NCBI GenBank assembly: GCA_017470605.1
Contig: JAFUYH010000035.1
Location: 52,102-116,101, forward strand
DNA length: 64,000 nucleotides
Source of the DNA: Treponema sp.
Lineage (GTDB): Bacteria; Spirochaetota; Spirochaetia; Treponematales; Treponemataceae
Reading direction: 5' to 3'
Shown here: one piece after another, positions 18,446 through 27,453 of the stretch
Layout of the letters: each line of letters begins with the position of its first letter
How positions within the stretch are numbered: the stretch's first letter is position 1
Position numbers and translations under genes: made by a program
The notes under the pieces: generated by a model
What the model saw: the letters and a program-made list of their open reading frames with translations, nothing else
Told to the model about the DNA's origin: nothing
Databases searched by the model: none

Positions 18446-19873
18446 TTATTTTACAATCCAATCCTTATAGCCTAAAAAACCGGCAAGAAGAGCCTTTATT
18501 TCCCCTTCTTCATTAAGAGCCTGAATCAGAGGCACAAGAGCCCTTTCCCGCTCCGGGATTTTCCATCCGGCAAAAACATCGGCAATACTTTTCATTTTTC
18601 CCTCTGCATTTAAAACCTCGTCCCCGGGGCAGAAGTTACGCACGCAGAAAGGAAAGCGGCATTTCAAGTCAGTCGCAAAATCATTTATGATGATTTGACC
18701 GTCCGCCTGAACAAAAAGCCTTCCAAAAGGAAAGTCATAACTTCCTTTTTCTTCTATTATATCAAAAAAAACTAAATCCGTATGGATTTTCTTGTGTTTT
18801 TTAACAAAAAGGCAGTCTTTTTTTACAGAAATTTCAATATCTGAAAAGAATTTTGAAAACGGCTTTGTCTGAGCCGGGGAGTGAGTCTGGACAGCTTGTG
18901 CCGCGCCCCCAGAACTGCCATAGGCCGCAGATAAAACATCCTTAAAAAAAGAAAAGGGAATGCGTTCAGAATTTTCACCAGCCTGATTCTTTTCTAAAAG
19001 CCCGCACATTTTCATCATCACCCTGATTTTTATGCCGTCCGCAAGCGGGTCAAAATCTTTTCGTAAAACGGAAATCTGCCCTTCCCCCTGTTTTGAATCA
19101 TCAATCGGAACATTATTTACAGACTGTAGAATTACGGCAGAATCCATTACAGCCTTTTCGCCCCCGGAAAGCAGGGCCGTCTGCCATCCTTCAAAATTTT
19201 CGTTCAAAAGAGGCACCAGAATATTCCTTACACGGTTCCTGAAATATGATGTGTCTGAATTTGTGGAGTCAGTGCGCCAGACAAGAGACCTTTGCCTAAG
19301 GTAGGCTTCTATTTCATCTCTGGAAATATCCAAAAGAGGACGAATGTAAGAGCCGCGCCGTTTCTGAATACCGCCAGCAGAATCTACCCAGCAGCCCTGT
19401 AAAAAACGCATAAGAAGGGTTTCCAGCTGGTCATTCTTATTGTGGGCAAGACAGAGCGCAGACAGTTTGTGTTTTTTTATAAATGAGTCAAAAGCCTGAT
19501 AGCGCAAAAAGCGGGCCGCTTCTTCCAGACCAGCCCCCCTCTCTTTTGAAAGCCTTTCGACTTCCCCGCGGGCTAATTCTACAGGCTCACAGGTCACGTC
19601 ATAGCCGCGGGAACGCAGGGACTCACATTCTTTTACAACAAAAGCGGCATCAGCGCACGTTTCTTCATCAGGCCTGATAAAATGATTTACAGTAATTACA
19701 AAAAGCGGAATATTTTGAAAGCGTAAGATTTCTGCAAGAGAATAAAGAAGAGATATTGAATCTGCCCCGCCAGAAACTGCGGCACCAAGAGCAAGTCCGT
19801 CCGAAAAATCAAATCCGCACTTTTTAAGAGCCGCAAGAACATTCTTTTCAAATTCACAAAGCTTCTGCTTCAT
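18446..19873 (-). CDS. tilS: TilS, tRNA(Ile)-lysidine synthase
   Basis: 475 aa. The PP-loop SGGADS lies at residues 34-39. The LAHNKNDQLETLLMRFLQG motif replaces the usual HxxDDQxET and is followed by RPLLDISRDEIEAYL and FRNRVRN...L. A C-terminal TilS substrate-binding region ends the protein. It makes lysidine at C34 of tRNA-Ile(CAU), so that it reads AUA. It is probably the first gene of the operon with the exported protein and the HtrA-like lipoprotein. Confidence 0.93.
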   Translation of the reverse strand: MKQKLCEFEKNVLAALKKCGFDFSDGLALGAAVSGGADSISLLYSLAEILRFQNIPLFVITVNHFIRPDEETCADAAFVVKECESLRSRGYDVTCEPVELARGEVERLSKERGAGLEEAARFLRYQAFDSFIKKHKLSALCLAHNKNDQLETLLMRFLQGCWVDSAGGIQKRRGSYIRPLLDISRDEIEAYLRQRSLVWRTDSTNSDTSYFRNRVRNILVPLLNENFEGWQTALLSGGEKAVMDSAVILQSVNNVPIDDSKQGEGQISVLRKDFDPLADGIKIRVMMKMCGLLEKNQAGENSERIPFSFFKDVLSAAYGSSGGAAQAVQTHSPAQTKPFSKFFSDIEISVKKDCLFVKKHKKIHTDLVFFDIIEEKGSYDFPFGRLFVQADGQIIINDFATDLKCRFPFCVRNFCPGDEVLNAEGKMKSIADVFAGWKIPERERALVPLIQALNEEGEIKALLAGFLGYKDWIVK

Positions 19874-19930
19874 CCTTTACTCCAAACCAAACATGAAAAT
19901 ATATAGAATCAAGCCTGAAAATCCGCTCAT

Positions 19931-19967
19931 AAAAAAAGGCTGCCCCGGAATCCCGAAAGACAGCCTT
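19931..19967 (-). terminator. Intrinsic terminator of rplY
   Basis: On the minus strand AAGGCTG pairs with CAGCCTT (+ coordinates 19936-19942 with 19961-19967) and is followed by seven T residues (A-run at 19931-19937). It lies 29 bases after the rplY stop. Confidence 0.85.
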
Positions 19968-19995
19968 CTTTAAAAAGTTACGCTAATGCTAAAAC

Positions 19996-20547
19996 TTAGC
20001 GAGCTGGAGATACAGTTACCAATGGCAAGTCTGCATCTGTAAGAACTTCTACTTTCTTAGAAATTTCCAAGTCCTTAACACGCAAAGCTTCACTTACGTT
20101 AATCTTAGAAATATCAGCTGTGATTGTTTCTGGCAGGTCGCCAATTGCAGCCTTAATCTTGATTTCGTTATTGCGTTCTTTCTTGAATCCACCCTTAAGA
20201 ACACCAGCTGGAGTTCCTGTGTAGTGAACCTTAATCTTCATAACAAGTTTCTGATCTGCATCTGGTGCAAAGAAATCAGCATGAAGAACTTTGTCGTTGC
20301 GGATGTTGTATTCAACGTCCTTAATCAAAGCCTGGCATTCTTTTCCATCAATCTTCAAAGCAACAGAAGTTGTAGGAGTGATTGTTCTCCAGATTTTGTT
20401 GAATTCTACTTCGCCTACTTCAATAGAAGTTGCTTCACCCTTTGAGTTGTAAACAACGGCAGGGATACGTCCTTCTTTGCGAAGATTTTTAGCAGCTGTT
20501 TTACCAGTAGCTGTGCGCACTTTAGCGTCAAGTGTCTGCTTACTCAT
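19996..20547 (-). CDS. rplY: 50S ribosomal protein L25/general stress protein Ctc
   Basis: 183 aa, the long (Ctc) form. The N-terminal L25 domain that binds 5S rRNA (about 1-90) reads DAKVRTATGKTAAKNLRKEGRIPAVVYN. The C-terminal beta domain (about 95-183) has DLPETITADISKINVSEALRV, typical of TL5/Ctc. It is flanked by its own terminator and by a repeat-bearing intergenic region upstream, and is probably monocistronic. Confidence 0.95.
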   Translation of the reverse strand: MSKQTLDAKVRTATGKTAAKNLRKEGRIPAVVYNSKGEATSIEVGEVEFNKIWRTITPTTSVALKIDGKECQALIKDVEYNIRNDKVLHADFFAPDADQKLVMKIKVHYTGTPAGVLKGGFKKERNNEIKIKAAIGDLPETITADISKINVSEALRVKDLEISKKVEVLTDADLPLVTVSPAR

Positions 20548-20611
20548 TTTCTTAAAGCTCCTTATATCCTTAAAAATGTTCAGTTATTTTATCAGATTTA
20601 GAAGCTTTGTT

Positions 20612-20705
20612 CAAGATAAAGGAAGGGGAAGTCTCCCCCTCGTCCGCACTTCGTTGCGTCCTACCCCCTCTCCTAAGGGGTGACGCAACAAGTTGCTTTC
20701 CCCCC
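20612..20705. repeat. Intergenic palindromic repeat between GH43 and rplY
   Basis: The segment is far richer in C runs than its surroundings. GTTGCGTC (20653-20660) pairs with GACGCAAC (20682-20689), with an inner CCCC/GGGG stem. C-rich blocks (CTCCCCCTC, CTACCCCCTC, TTTCCCCCC) flank it. It has the look of a dispersed intergenic repeat rather than of a gene-specific terminator. It lies past the 3' end of GH43 (minus) and upstream of rplY. Confidence 0.5.
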
Positions 20706-20716
20706 TTAAAATCCCC

Positions 20717-22303
20717 CTATTCTTCCTTATGAATCACCTCAAACTTAGTAAACTTACCGTGTCCACCATTCTGGGCATACAAGCCAATAAAGACTCCTGT
20801 AAAGCCGCAGGCAACTTCACTGGAAAGATAGCGGGAATCAGCATGGGCCAGATGCTGGCCGTCTGCATAAAAGTCATAGCCATACTGGTTTGAAACAATC
20901 TTAAAATCAGCTTTACAGCCCTCAAGAGGCAGAGACTTCTTCAGTTCACAGGCAGGTCCAATTTTTACGCGGCATTCCGCAAAAAGTTTTTCACCACGTT
21001 CAATTATATAAAGGTCATAATGATGGTTGCAATCCATGTAAACAGAAAGTCCTGCACTGCGTCCTTCATAGACTGCACCAGAGCCGCAAAGTTCCACAGT
21101 GCAGCTTATAACTTCATCAAACTCACACTGCCTTATGCCGATAAAGCTAGGACTTCCCACAGGAGTATCAATTGTAAGCCCGCCCTGCTCCTGTGGCTGC
21201 GAACGCAGTTCAAAAAAGTCACTTCCAAGCATGTAATTTTCAAAATCAGGATTACACAGATAGCACCAATCCAGTTTTGTGCTCAAAGAAGAAAAGTTCT
21301 TTACATAAGAAAGCTTTTGTGGCTGGAATTTGTGATTGTCAGGAGCTTCAACCTCCAGCAGTGCCTTTCCATAGCCCTGATTCTTATTATAGCCGTTTGC
21401 AACTACTGCCCCGCAGGCACAATCCTCAGCAGAATCATTTTTTGTACCAATATAAAACCAGCCGTCTTCCCAGACTACAGGCTCCATGCAGGTTTCCCGC
21501 CCCAGATGGTGGAAAGGCATATAACGGTCTATCTGACGGAAAGCCAGATGACAGAACCACCAGCTTCCATCGTAAGCCTGAACCAGGTCTCCGTGTCCCG
21601 CCCCCTGCAGCTGGTAGCCGCCAAGATTCCTGTTTGTAAGGACAGGATTTGCCGGGCAAGGCTCGTAAGGCCCCCGGATATTGCGGCTTCTGGCATAGTT
21701 TACCATGTGCCCATATTCAGTTCCGCCTTCTGCATTCAAAAGATAATAATAATCTCCAAATTTATACATGTGGGGAGCTTCTATATAGCGGCCGCCAGTT
21801 CCATACCACAAAGGTTCGTTTTCGGTAATCTTCTTTCCTGTTTCTATATCAATCTGGCTCATCTGAATATAAGCCCGACCTTCCTTATCATTTCCGTTGG
21901 AAATAAAATAAACCTTGCCGTCATCATCAAAAAAGAGTGAAGGATCAATTCCGTTCTGCTCAACAATCACAGGCTCGCTCCATTCTCCGTAAATATCGTC
22001 AGTCCAGACATAAAAATTCCCGATATTTTCTACATTTGTAACGACCATATAAAAACGGCCCTTGTTATAGCGGATTGTCGGAGCATAAATTCCTGAACCG
22101 GTGTTATTCTTTTCCAGAAGCAGCTGACTTTTGCGGGTAAGACAATGCCCAATCTGCTTCCAGTTAATCAAATCTTCACTTTCAAAAAGCGGTACACCCG
22201 GAAAATACTGAAAAGTGCTGCAAACCATGTAATACTTGCCCTTTGCCGCACACATACTGGGATCTGGATACATCCCCCTTAAAACAGGATTCTGATACTT
22301 CAT
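20717..22303 (-). CDS. GH43 beta-xylosidase / alpha-L-arabinofuranosidase
   Basis: 528 aa from the ATG at 22303, which has GAGG 7-8 bases upstream; a GTG at 22315 is the longer alternative. It has a five-bladed propeller GH43 domain (about 1-310). The general base is Asp14 (YPDPS), the pKa modulator Asp120 (GIDPSLF) and the general acid Glu175 (IEAPHMYK). Residues 330-528 form a concanavalin-like C-terminal domain as in beta-xylosidase-type GH43 enzymes. There is no signal peptide, so it should act in the cytoplasm on imported xylo- or arabino-oligosaccharides made by the GH10 xylanases. The exact substrate cannot be told from sequence alone. Confidence 0.9.
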   Translation of the reverse strand: MKYQNPVLRGMYPDPSMCAAKGKYYMVCSTFQYFPGVPLFESEDLINWKQIGHCLTRKSQLLLEKNNTGSGIYAPTIRYNKGRFYMVVTNVENIGNFYVWTDDIYGEWSEPVIVEQNGIDPSLFFDDDGKVYFISNGNDKEGRAYIQMSQIDIETGKKITENEPLWYGTGGRYIEAPHMYKFGDYYYLLNAEGGTEYGHMVNYARSRNIRGPYEPCPANPVLTNRNLGGYQLQGAGHGDLVQAYDGSWWFCHLAFRQIDRYMPFHHLGRETCMEPVVWEDGWFYIGTKNDSAEDCACGAVVANGYNKNQGYGKALLEVEAPDNHKFQPQKLSYVKNFSSLSTKLDWCYLCNPDFENYMLGSDFFELRSQPQEQGGLTIDTPVGSPSFIGIRQCEFDEVISCTVELCGSGAVYEGRSAGLSVYMDCNHHYDLYIIERGEKLFAECRVKIGPACELKKSLPLEGCKADFKIVSNQYGYDFYADGQHLAHADSRYLSSEVACGFTGVFIGLYAQNGGHGKFTKFEVIHKEE

Positions 22304-22318
22304 TTTATTCCTCACTTC

Positions 22319-23170
22319 TTATTTTGATTTCAAAAATTCTTTTAATTCCGGCAGCATTTTTTCTGCCATTTTTCGCCCTTCATCATAAACTCTCTGTAAT
22401 TCCTCAGGATTTTTTTCCGTACGGCTGATTCCAAGACTCTGTGACGGACAGATTACAAAAACTTCCCCACGGTCGGCCTTTGCAAAAACATCTGCTGTTT
22501 CTTCATTATAAACTGTGTGGCGCATAGCCATTGCATCCAGTAATTTCGGGTACTTACGAAGCATAATCTTCATCATCCCCATCAAACTTGCAGGCTTTTT
22601 CTGATAATCACGAGGCTGAGTCAAAATCACCACATTTTTGTCATAACCCAAAGATTCAAAATATCTGAGGGGAATTGAATCTGTCATTCCGCCATCAAGC
22701 AGTTTATAGCCATCAACTTCCACCACCCGGCTTGCAAGCGGCATTGAGGCAGAAGCACGCATCCAGGTAAGGTCATTAGCATCGCAGGTTTCCAGCTTTT
22801 TATAAACCGGCAGCCCCGTCTGGCAGTCAGATGCCACACACCAGAATTCCATCGGATTTTTGCGGTAAGTTTCCAAATCATAAATATCAAGTTTATTAGG
22901 CAGAGTATCGTAGCAGAACTTTGCCCCGTAAAGGTCGCCTGTAAAAATCAGGGAACGAAGGGAACAGTAACGCCAGTCATGAGAAAAGCGTTTATTATAG
23001 CGGATAGCACGGCCAATCTGGCGGGATTTAAAATTGCAGCCAAAGGTTGCTCCTGCAGAAACTCCGATAGCCCCGTCAAAATCAATTCCGTTTTCCATAA
23101 AAACGTCAAGCACGCCAGAGGTAAACATTCCCCGCATCGCGCCGCCTTCAAGAATCAAGCCTTTTTTCAT
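22319..23170 (-). CDS. Patatin-like phospholipase (YjjU/RssA-like)
   Basis: 283 aa. The oxyanion motif LEGGAMRGMFTSGVLD opens the protein, the nucleophile elbow is GVSAG (Ser38), and the Asp of the dyad is Asp159 in LLDGGMTDSIP. There is no signal peptide or membrane segment, so it is cytoplasmic. The family has lipid acyl hydrolase activity; the physiological substrate is unknown. GH43 starts 15 bases downstream, so the two may be cotranscribed. Confidence 0.88.
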   Translation of the reverse strand: MKKGLILEGGAMRGMFTSGVLDVFMENGIDFDGAIGVSAGATFGCNFKSRQIGRAIRYNKRFSHDWRYCSLRSLIFTGDLYGAKFCYDTLPNKLDIYDLETYRKNPMEFWCVASDCQTGLPVYKKLETCDANDLTWMRASASMPLASRVVEVDGYKLLDGGMTDSIPLRYFESLGYDKNVVILTQPRDYQKKPASLMGMMKIMLRKYPKLLDAMAMRHTVYNEETADVFAKADRGEVFVICPSQSLGISRTEKNPEELQRVYDEGRKMAEKMLPELKEFLKSK

Positions 23171-23181
23171 TTTTAATCCCT

Positions 23182-23568
23182 TTACCTTTTTTCTATTAAA
23201 AGATCTGGTATATTTTCAAAATCGCTGTCTGCCGTTACTAGAGAAAGATTTGCAGTAAGTGCCGTAGCAGCAATCCAGATATCATTTTCTGGGATTGGAT
23301 GACCTTTAGATTTTAACACGGATTTGATTTTTCCGTATCTTTTGGCAATCTCCATATCAACATTCAAAACTTTCATCTGTTCACAGAAGCTATAATATCC
23401 AGCTAAATTATAATCTTTTTTCTGAGAAAGTTCTGCTCCATACATCAGTTCACCAACAGATATTGAAGAAACATAAAGATTTTCCATATCATCAAAAAGA
23501 GAAAAAAGTTCTGTTTGTCCTTTTAAGAAGCGAATAATAACATTTGTATCTACAAGCTTACCATTCAT
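23182..23568 (-). CDS. PIN-domain toxin, VapC family ribonuclease
   Basis: 128 aa. The acidic residues of a PIN active site are present: Asp7 (LVDTNV), Glu40 (SVGELMYG), Asp96 (PENDIWIAATAL) and Asp114 (TADSDF). VapC toxins cut tRNA or rRNA when freed from their antitoxin. The start overlaps the end of the antitoxin gene by 11 bases, the usual layout for a translationally coupled toxin-antitoxin pair. Confidence 0.9.
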   Translation of the reverse strand: MNGKLVDTNVIIRFLKGQTELFSLFDDMENLYVSSISVGELMYGAELSQKKDYNLAGYYSFCEQMKVLNVDMEIAKRYGKIKSVLKSKGHPIPENDIWIAATALTANLSLVTADSDFENIPDLLIEKR

Positions 23569-23851
23569 TTAAATCAACCTTGCGACATTCGCTGACTGCC
23601 TGCTCCATTAAATCAGCTTCTACAGAAGCAATACTGCCAAAATAATCACGGACAGATTTTTGTGATGAGGCTTCTGCACGCATTACAAGCTGTTCATATT
23701 CATCATAAGATAAAATGACGGCTTCCATTTCATTATTACGGACAACCGCAATTTTATCGAGAGTCTTATTTACAAGACTACTCATAATGGAAGAGAACTG
23801 ACGTACAATTTGTGTAGCTGAGACAATTTCGTTTCGATTAAAATTTACCAT
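23558..23851 (-). CDS. Antitoxin, Phd/YefM family
   Basis: 97 aa. The N-terminal DNA-binding fold reads VSATQIVRQFSSIMSSLVNKTLDKIAVVRNNEMEAVILSYDEYEQL, which is the Phd/YefM pattern. The C-terminal tail is charged and should neutralise the toxin. The ribosome site GAGGTG lies 5-7 bases before the ATG at 23851. Pairing of a Phd-type antitoxin with a PIN toxin is known. Autoregulation is supported by a palindrome over the promoter (next entry). Confidence 0.88.
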   Translation of the reverse strand: MVNFNRNEIVSATQIVRQFSSIMSSLVNKTLDKIAVVRNNEMEAVILSYDEYEQLVMRAEASSQKSVRDYFGSIASVEADLMEQAVSECRKVDLNEW

Positions 23852-23866
23852 AAATCACCTCATTTT

Positions 23867-23902
23867 ATGTATTATTATACATATTATTTTACGTATTGCA
23901 AG
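23867..23902 (-). promoter_or_regulatory. Promoter and operator of the toxin-antitoxin operon
   Basis: On the minus strand there is a -35 TTGCAA (23897-23902), a 16-base spacer and a perfect -10 TATAAT (23875-23880). A perfect 6-base inverted repeat, TATGTA-TTATTA-TACATA (23867-23884), covers the -10. This is where a Phd/YefM antitoxin would bind to repress its own operon. Confidence 0.7.
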
Positions 23903-23961
23903 TTTTTAAACTCTAGTCAAATCTAAAAGTTGTATTGCTCCTGGCTCTTTTGCTATTCTGA

Positions 23962-24600
23962 TTATTGAGTTGAAATAATTTCGTAATACTCGCGGCCAGC
24001 TAACTTTTCGAAGTAGGCTTTGAGTTCAAAGTTTTTATCCCACTTGTCCTGTGGATAATAGCCGTAGCGCGCTTTTACGTCGCCCATGCGCTCTTCAAGA
24101 TTAAGCGTCCCGTCTGCTCCACAGGTAGCATCCAGAAGCTGAATCAGGCGGTCGTAATCGTCGTATTCGACTGCTGCCAGAAGCTTTTTGATTTCTTCCA
24201 TCTGTTTATCAGAAATATCGATTTTTCCAATATAGTCTTCAGTTGTCTTCAGATTAAAAGAATGAGTCAGACAGATTTGAGCAGCTTTTTCATAGCCCAA
24301 GGACATCAGAAAATGATAGCCGTCGTAAACGTGGGCAATATAGGTGTGACCTTCCTGGCGGCCTATATCATGAAGAAGACCATAAACATATGCCAAGTCT
24401 GGATTCATTTTTTCTTCGCCGCAATTCTGATTTACAGCACGCGCAATTTTTTCCGCCGCTCTTGCCACTGCATAAGAGTGCTCTCGCCAGGGGCCCGGAT
24501 TTTTCTTTACCCCCTCTTCAAGTAAAAGCTCTGCCATAGAGCGGGAAGGCTCTGAGTCATCACCATTATTTTTTAAATCATTTGTAGAAAGCTGCTTCAT
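23962..24600 (-). CDS. HD-domain phosphohydrolase-like protein
   Basis: 212 aa. The metal-binding HD pattern is visible: HSYAVARAAEKIA, then YGLLHDIGRQEG, then a later LTHS. HD proteins hydrolyse nucleotides or phosphoesters; the substrate here is unknown. The ATG at 24600 is divergent from the aldo/keto reductase start at 24648, leaving a 47-base shared promoter region. No clear ribosome site is visible, so a leaderless start is possible. Confidence 0.75.
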   Translation of the reverse strand: MKQLSTNDLKNNGDDSEPSRSMAELLLEEGVKKNPGPWREHSYAVARAAEKIARAVNQNCGEEKMNPDLAYVYGLLHDIGRQEGHTYIAHVYDGYHFLMSLGYEKAAQICLTHSFNLKTTEDYIGKIDISDKQMEEIKKLLAAVEYDDYDRLIQLLDATCGADGTLNLEERMGDVKARYGYYPQDKWDKNFELKAYFEKLAGREYYEIISTQ

Positions 24601-24635
24601 TTTTAATAAGTATATAAAACTTTGAACTCCTGTGC

Positions 24636-24641
24636 TATAAT
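24636..24641 (+). promoter_or_regulatory. Extended -10 (TGC-TATAAT) six bases before the aldo/keto reductase ATG
   Basis: TGCTATAAT ends at 24641 and the ATG begins at 24648. Transcription from this element would start at or near the A of the ATG, so the mRNA would be leaderless. No Shine-Dalgarno sequence is visible in the gap. Confidence 0.55.
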
Positions 24642-24647
24642 TACATT

Positions 24648-25688
24648 ATGAAAACAATCACTCTCGGTTCAACCGGAATTACAACTCCTCAAAATGCATT
24701 CGGAGCCCTTCCTGTTCAGCGCGTAAATATGGAAACTGCCGTTGATATTTTACACAGAGCTTATGACGGCGGTATGACTTTTTTTGATACAGCACGGGCT
24801 TATTCCGACAGTGAAGAAAAAATGGGGCAGGCATTTGGACGCGGCGGCAACGGAAGCTACCAGCGAGAAAAGATTTTTATTGCAACAAAGACAACAGCCG
24901 AAACTCCCGAAAAACTCAAAGAAGACTTGGAAACTTCTCTCAAAAACTTAAAAACTGATTATATTGACATATACCAGCTGCACTGCGTAAAGCAATGCTA
25001 CCGTCCCGGTGATGGTACCGGTCTCTACGAGGCACTGCTTGAAGCTAAAGCCCAGGGAAAAATCCGCCATATTGGCATTACTGCCCATAAAATTGGCATT
25101 GCAGAAGAGATTGCGGAGAGCGGACTTTATGAGACGCTGCAGTTTCCTTTTTCTTACCTTGCCACAGACCGCGACCTTGCCCTTGTAGAAAAATGCCAGA
25201 AAAACAATGTTGGCTTTATTGCAATGAAAGGTCTTTCTGGCGGACTTCTGACAAATGCCCGCGCATGCATGGCTTTTATGAGCCAGTACCAGGTTCTTCC
25301 AATCTGGGGCATTCAGAAAATGAGCGAACTTGAGCAGTGGCTGGCCTTTTTCCACGAGTCGCCAGCCATGACACCAGAGCTTGAAGCCGTCATAAATAAA
25401 GACCGCTCAGAACTTCTCGGTGAATTCTGCCGCGGCTGCGGCTACTGCTCCCCTTGTTCTGTAGGCATCACCATAAACCAGTGCGCCCGCATGAGCCAGA
25501 TGATTCGCCGCGCCCCTTCACAAAGCTGGCTCACTCCCCACTGGCAGGAAGAAATGCTCAAGATAGAAAAATGCGTAGACTGTGGAGCCTGCTTAAAACG
25601 CTGCCCTTACGAGCTGAACATCCCAAGCCTGCTGCGCAAAAATCTTGCAGATTACAAAGAAATCCTCGCCGGCAAGGTCAGCGTTTAA
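24648..25688 (+). CDS. Aldo/keto reductase with C-terminal ferredoxin-type Fe-S domain
   Basis: 346 aa. The N-terminal TIM barrel (about 1-255) has the aldo/keto reductase motifs FFDTARAYSDSEEKMGQAF, the IATKT strand and DYIDIYQLHCV. The C-terminus carries cysteine clusters CRGCGYCSPCSVGI and CVDCGACLKRCPYELNIP, i.e. a 4Fe-4S region as in the 'predicted oxidoreductase of the aldo/keto reductase family with Fe-S' group. Its substrate is unknown. The 3' end overlaps the convergent ABC exporter gene by 11 bases. Confidence 0.9.
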   Translation: MKTITLGSTGITTPQNAFGALPVQRVNMETAVDILHRAYDGGMTFFDTARAYSDSEEKMGQAFGRGGNGSYQREKIFIATKTTAETPEKLKEDLETSLKNLKTDYIDIYQLHCVKQCYRPGDGTGLYEALLEAKAQGKIRHIGITAHKIGIAEEIAESGLYETLQFPFSYLATDRDLALVEKCQKNNVGFIAMKGLSGGLLTNARACMAFMSQYQVLPIWGIQKMSELEQWLAFFHESPAMTPELEAVINKDRSELLGEFCRGCGYCSPCSVGITINQCARMSQMIRRAPSQSWLTPHWQEEMLKIEKCVDCGACLKRCPYELNIPSLLRKNLADYKEILAGKVSV

Positions 25689-27453
25689 TCTTTACCATCT
25701 CTGCATACTTGCCACCGGCAGCCACAAGCTCCTCGTGATTTCCGCTTTCCACAATCTGACCATGGTCTACATAGAAAATCACATCCGCATTACGGATTGT
25801 AGAAAGGCGGTGAGCAATAATAAAACTGGTACGTCCCTTCAAAAGCTGCCCCAGCCCCTGCTGCAAGGCCTTTTCAGTCTGAGTATCAACAGAAGAAGTA
25901 GCCTCGTCCAGAATCAGAATACGCGGGTCACTCAAAAGAACTCGGGCAAAAGAAATCAGCTGTTTCTGCCCCTGCGAGAGCCCGCCTCCATTTGCGGAAA
26001 GTTTTGTGTTATATCCGTCAGGAAAAGCGGAAATAAATTCGTGAGCCTGAACTGTTTTTGCTGCGGCAATACAATCTTCATCACTGGCATCAAGCCGTCC
26101 ATAGCGGATATTTTCCATAATCGTGCCGCTGAACAAAAAGGAATCCTGCAGCATAACGCCCACCTGCTTACGGATAGACTTAATCTGCAAATCCTGAATA
26201 TCCAGACCGTCAATCAGAATTCTTCCTTCATCAGGATTGTAAAATCTGGTCAGAAGATTTACGATTGTCGTTTTTCCAGCCCCCGTAGGCCCCACAATGG
26301 CAACCGTCATACCCGGAGTAATTACAAAGTTCACATTCTTTAAAACAGGATTTCCCTCTTCATAAGAAAATGTAACATGGTCAAAAGTAACATGTCCTCT
26401 GATTGGCGGCAGTTCCACAGCACCAGACTTATCTGTAATATCTTCCGGCTCATCCAGAAGCTCAAAAATACGTTCTACATAAGCCCCTGTAGTCACCATG
26501 GAATTATAGAAGTTTCCAAGATTCTGAATAGGGAACCAGAAACGCCAGATATAGCCTGCAAAGGCAACCAGGGTTCCAATCGTAACAGTGCCGCCCATTC
26601 CATCACCCAGCCATGCAATACCGGCCATATAAACCAGAGCAACCCCCAGAGTAGAAAGATTATCTACAACCGGCCAGATGATATTATTGATATTTACAGC
26701 CCTGATCCAAACAGTCTTACACTTACGGCAAAGGTCATTAAAAATCCCCTGATTAACTTCTTCGCGGGCAAAAGACTGGGTAATCTTCATTCCGTTAAGA
26801 CTTTCAGATATATAGGCCGTAAGATTAGATCTTTTATAACTTTCCTGCTTCCATGCTTCATGCTGCTTTTTTTTCATAGAAATAAGAACAAGAAAAAGAA
26901 TTGGAAGAACTGCCATACAAACCAAAGTAAGCCGAACATCAATTGCAAGCATAAAGCCTATAATTACAATCAGCGTAAAAAGGTCAGAAACAAGCTGAAT
27001 AATTCCGTTGGAAAGCAAATCAGAAAGAGAGTTTACATAATTTACTACGCGGATAAGGATTTTTCCATGCGGTCTGCTGTCAAAATAAGTAAATGGCAGG
27101 CTCTGCAGTTTTGTAAATACATCTTTTCTGATATTTACAATTATTCTCTGGGCAACCCTTGTCATAATCTTAAGCTTCTGGGCAAGAAGAATTCTTACTA
27201 CCAAAGTAGAAAGCAGAAGAATTACGGCAAGAATAATCAGCATCCTTACATTTTTTGAAGGAATGGCCGTATCAATTGCCATTCTTATAAGATAAGGACT
27301 TGTTAAACTGATTGCCGAAGACAAAAGCATCAGAAAGCAGGAAAGAATCATCTTACCTGTAAAAGGCTTTATCCATTTCATAAGCCTTAAGATTATATGA
27401 GCATTAAACTTGCGTTCAATTTCTTCATCAGCATCAAATTTATTACGTGCCAT
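25678..27453 (-). CDS. ABC exporter half-transporter B (permease-ATPase fusion)
   Basis: 591 aa from the ATG at 27453, which has GGAGGAG 8 bases upstream and overlaps the upstream TGA by one base; a longer frame reaches 27534. Six membrane segments lie in residues 30-310 (MSbA-like type I exporter fold), then a nucleotide-binding domain. Walker A is GPTGAGKTT, the signature region is LSQGQKQL and Walker B is ILILDEATSS, followed by the H-loop IIAHRLST. It probably works as a heterodimer with the next gene in exporting a drug, lipid or peptide. Confidence 0.93.
   Translation of the reverse strand: MARNKFDADEEIERKFNAHIILRLMKWIKPFTGKMILSCFLMLLSSAISLTSPYLIRMAIDTAIPSKNVRMLIILAVILLLSTLVVRILLAQKLKIMTRVAQRIIVNIRKDVFTKLQSLPFTYFDSRPHGKILIRVVNYVNSLSDLLSNGIIQLVSDLFTLIVIIGFMLAIDVRLTLVCMAVLPILFLVLISMKKKQHEAWKQESYKRSNLTAYISESLNGMKITQSFAREEVNQGIFNDLCRKCKTVWIRAVNINNIIWPVVDNLSTLGVALVYMAGIAWLGDGMGGTVTIGTLVAFAGYIWRFWFPIQNLGNFYNSMVTTGAYVERIFELLDEPEDITDKSGAVELPPIRGHVTFDHVTFSYEEGNPVLKNVNFVITPGMTVAIVGPTGAGKTTIVNLLTRFYNPDEGRILIDGLDIQDLQIKSIRKQVGVMLQDSFLFSGTIMENIRYGRLDASDEDCIAAAKTVQAHEFISAFPDGYNTKLSANGGGLSQGQKQLISFARVLLSDPRILILDEATSSVDTQTEKALQQGLGQLLKGRTSFIIAHRLSTIRNADVIFYVDHGQIVESGNHEELVAAGGKYAEMVKIKR

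Noticed and set aside
21020..21940. 306-residue open frame on the plus strand
   Set aside because: It lies wholly inside the GH43 gene on the opposite strand, has no ribosome site, and its residues are a shadow of GH43 codon use.
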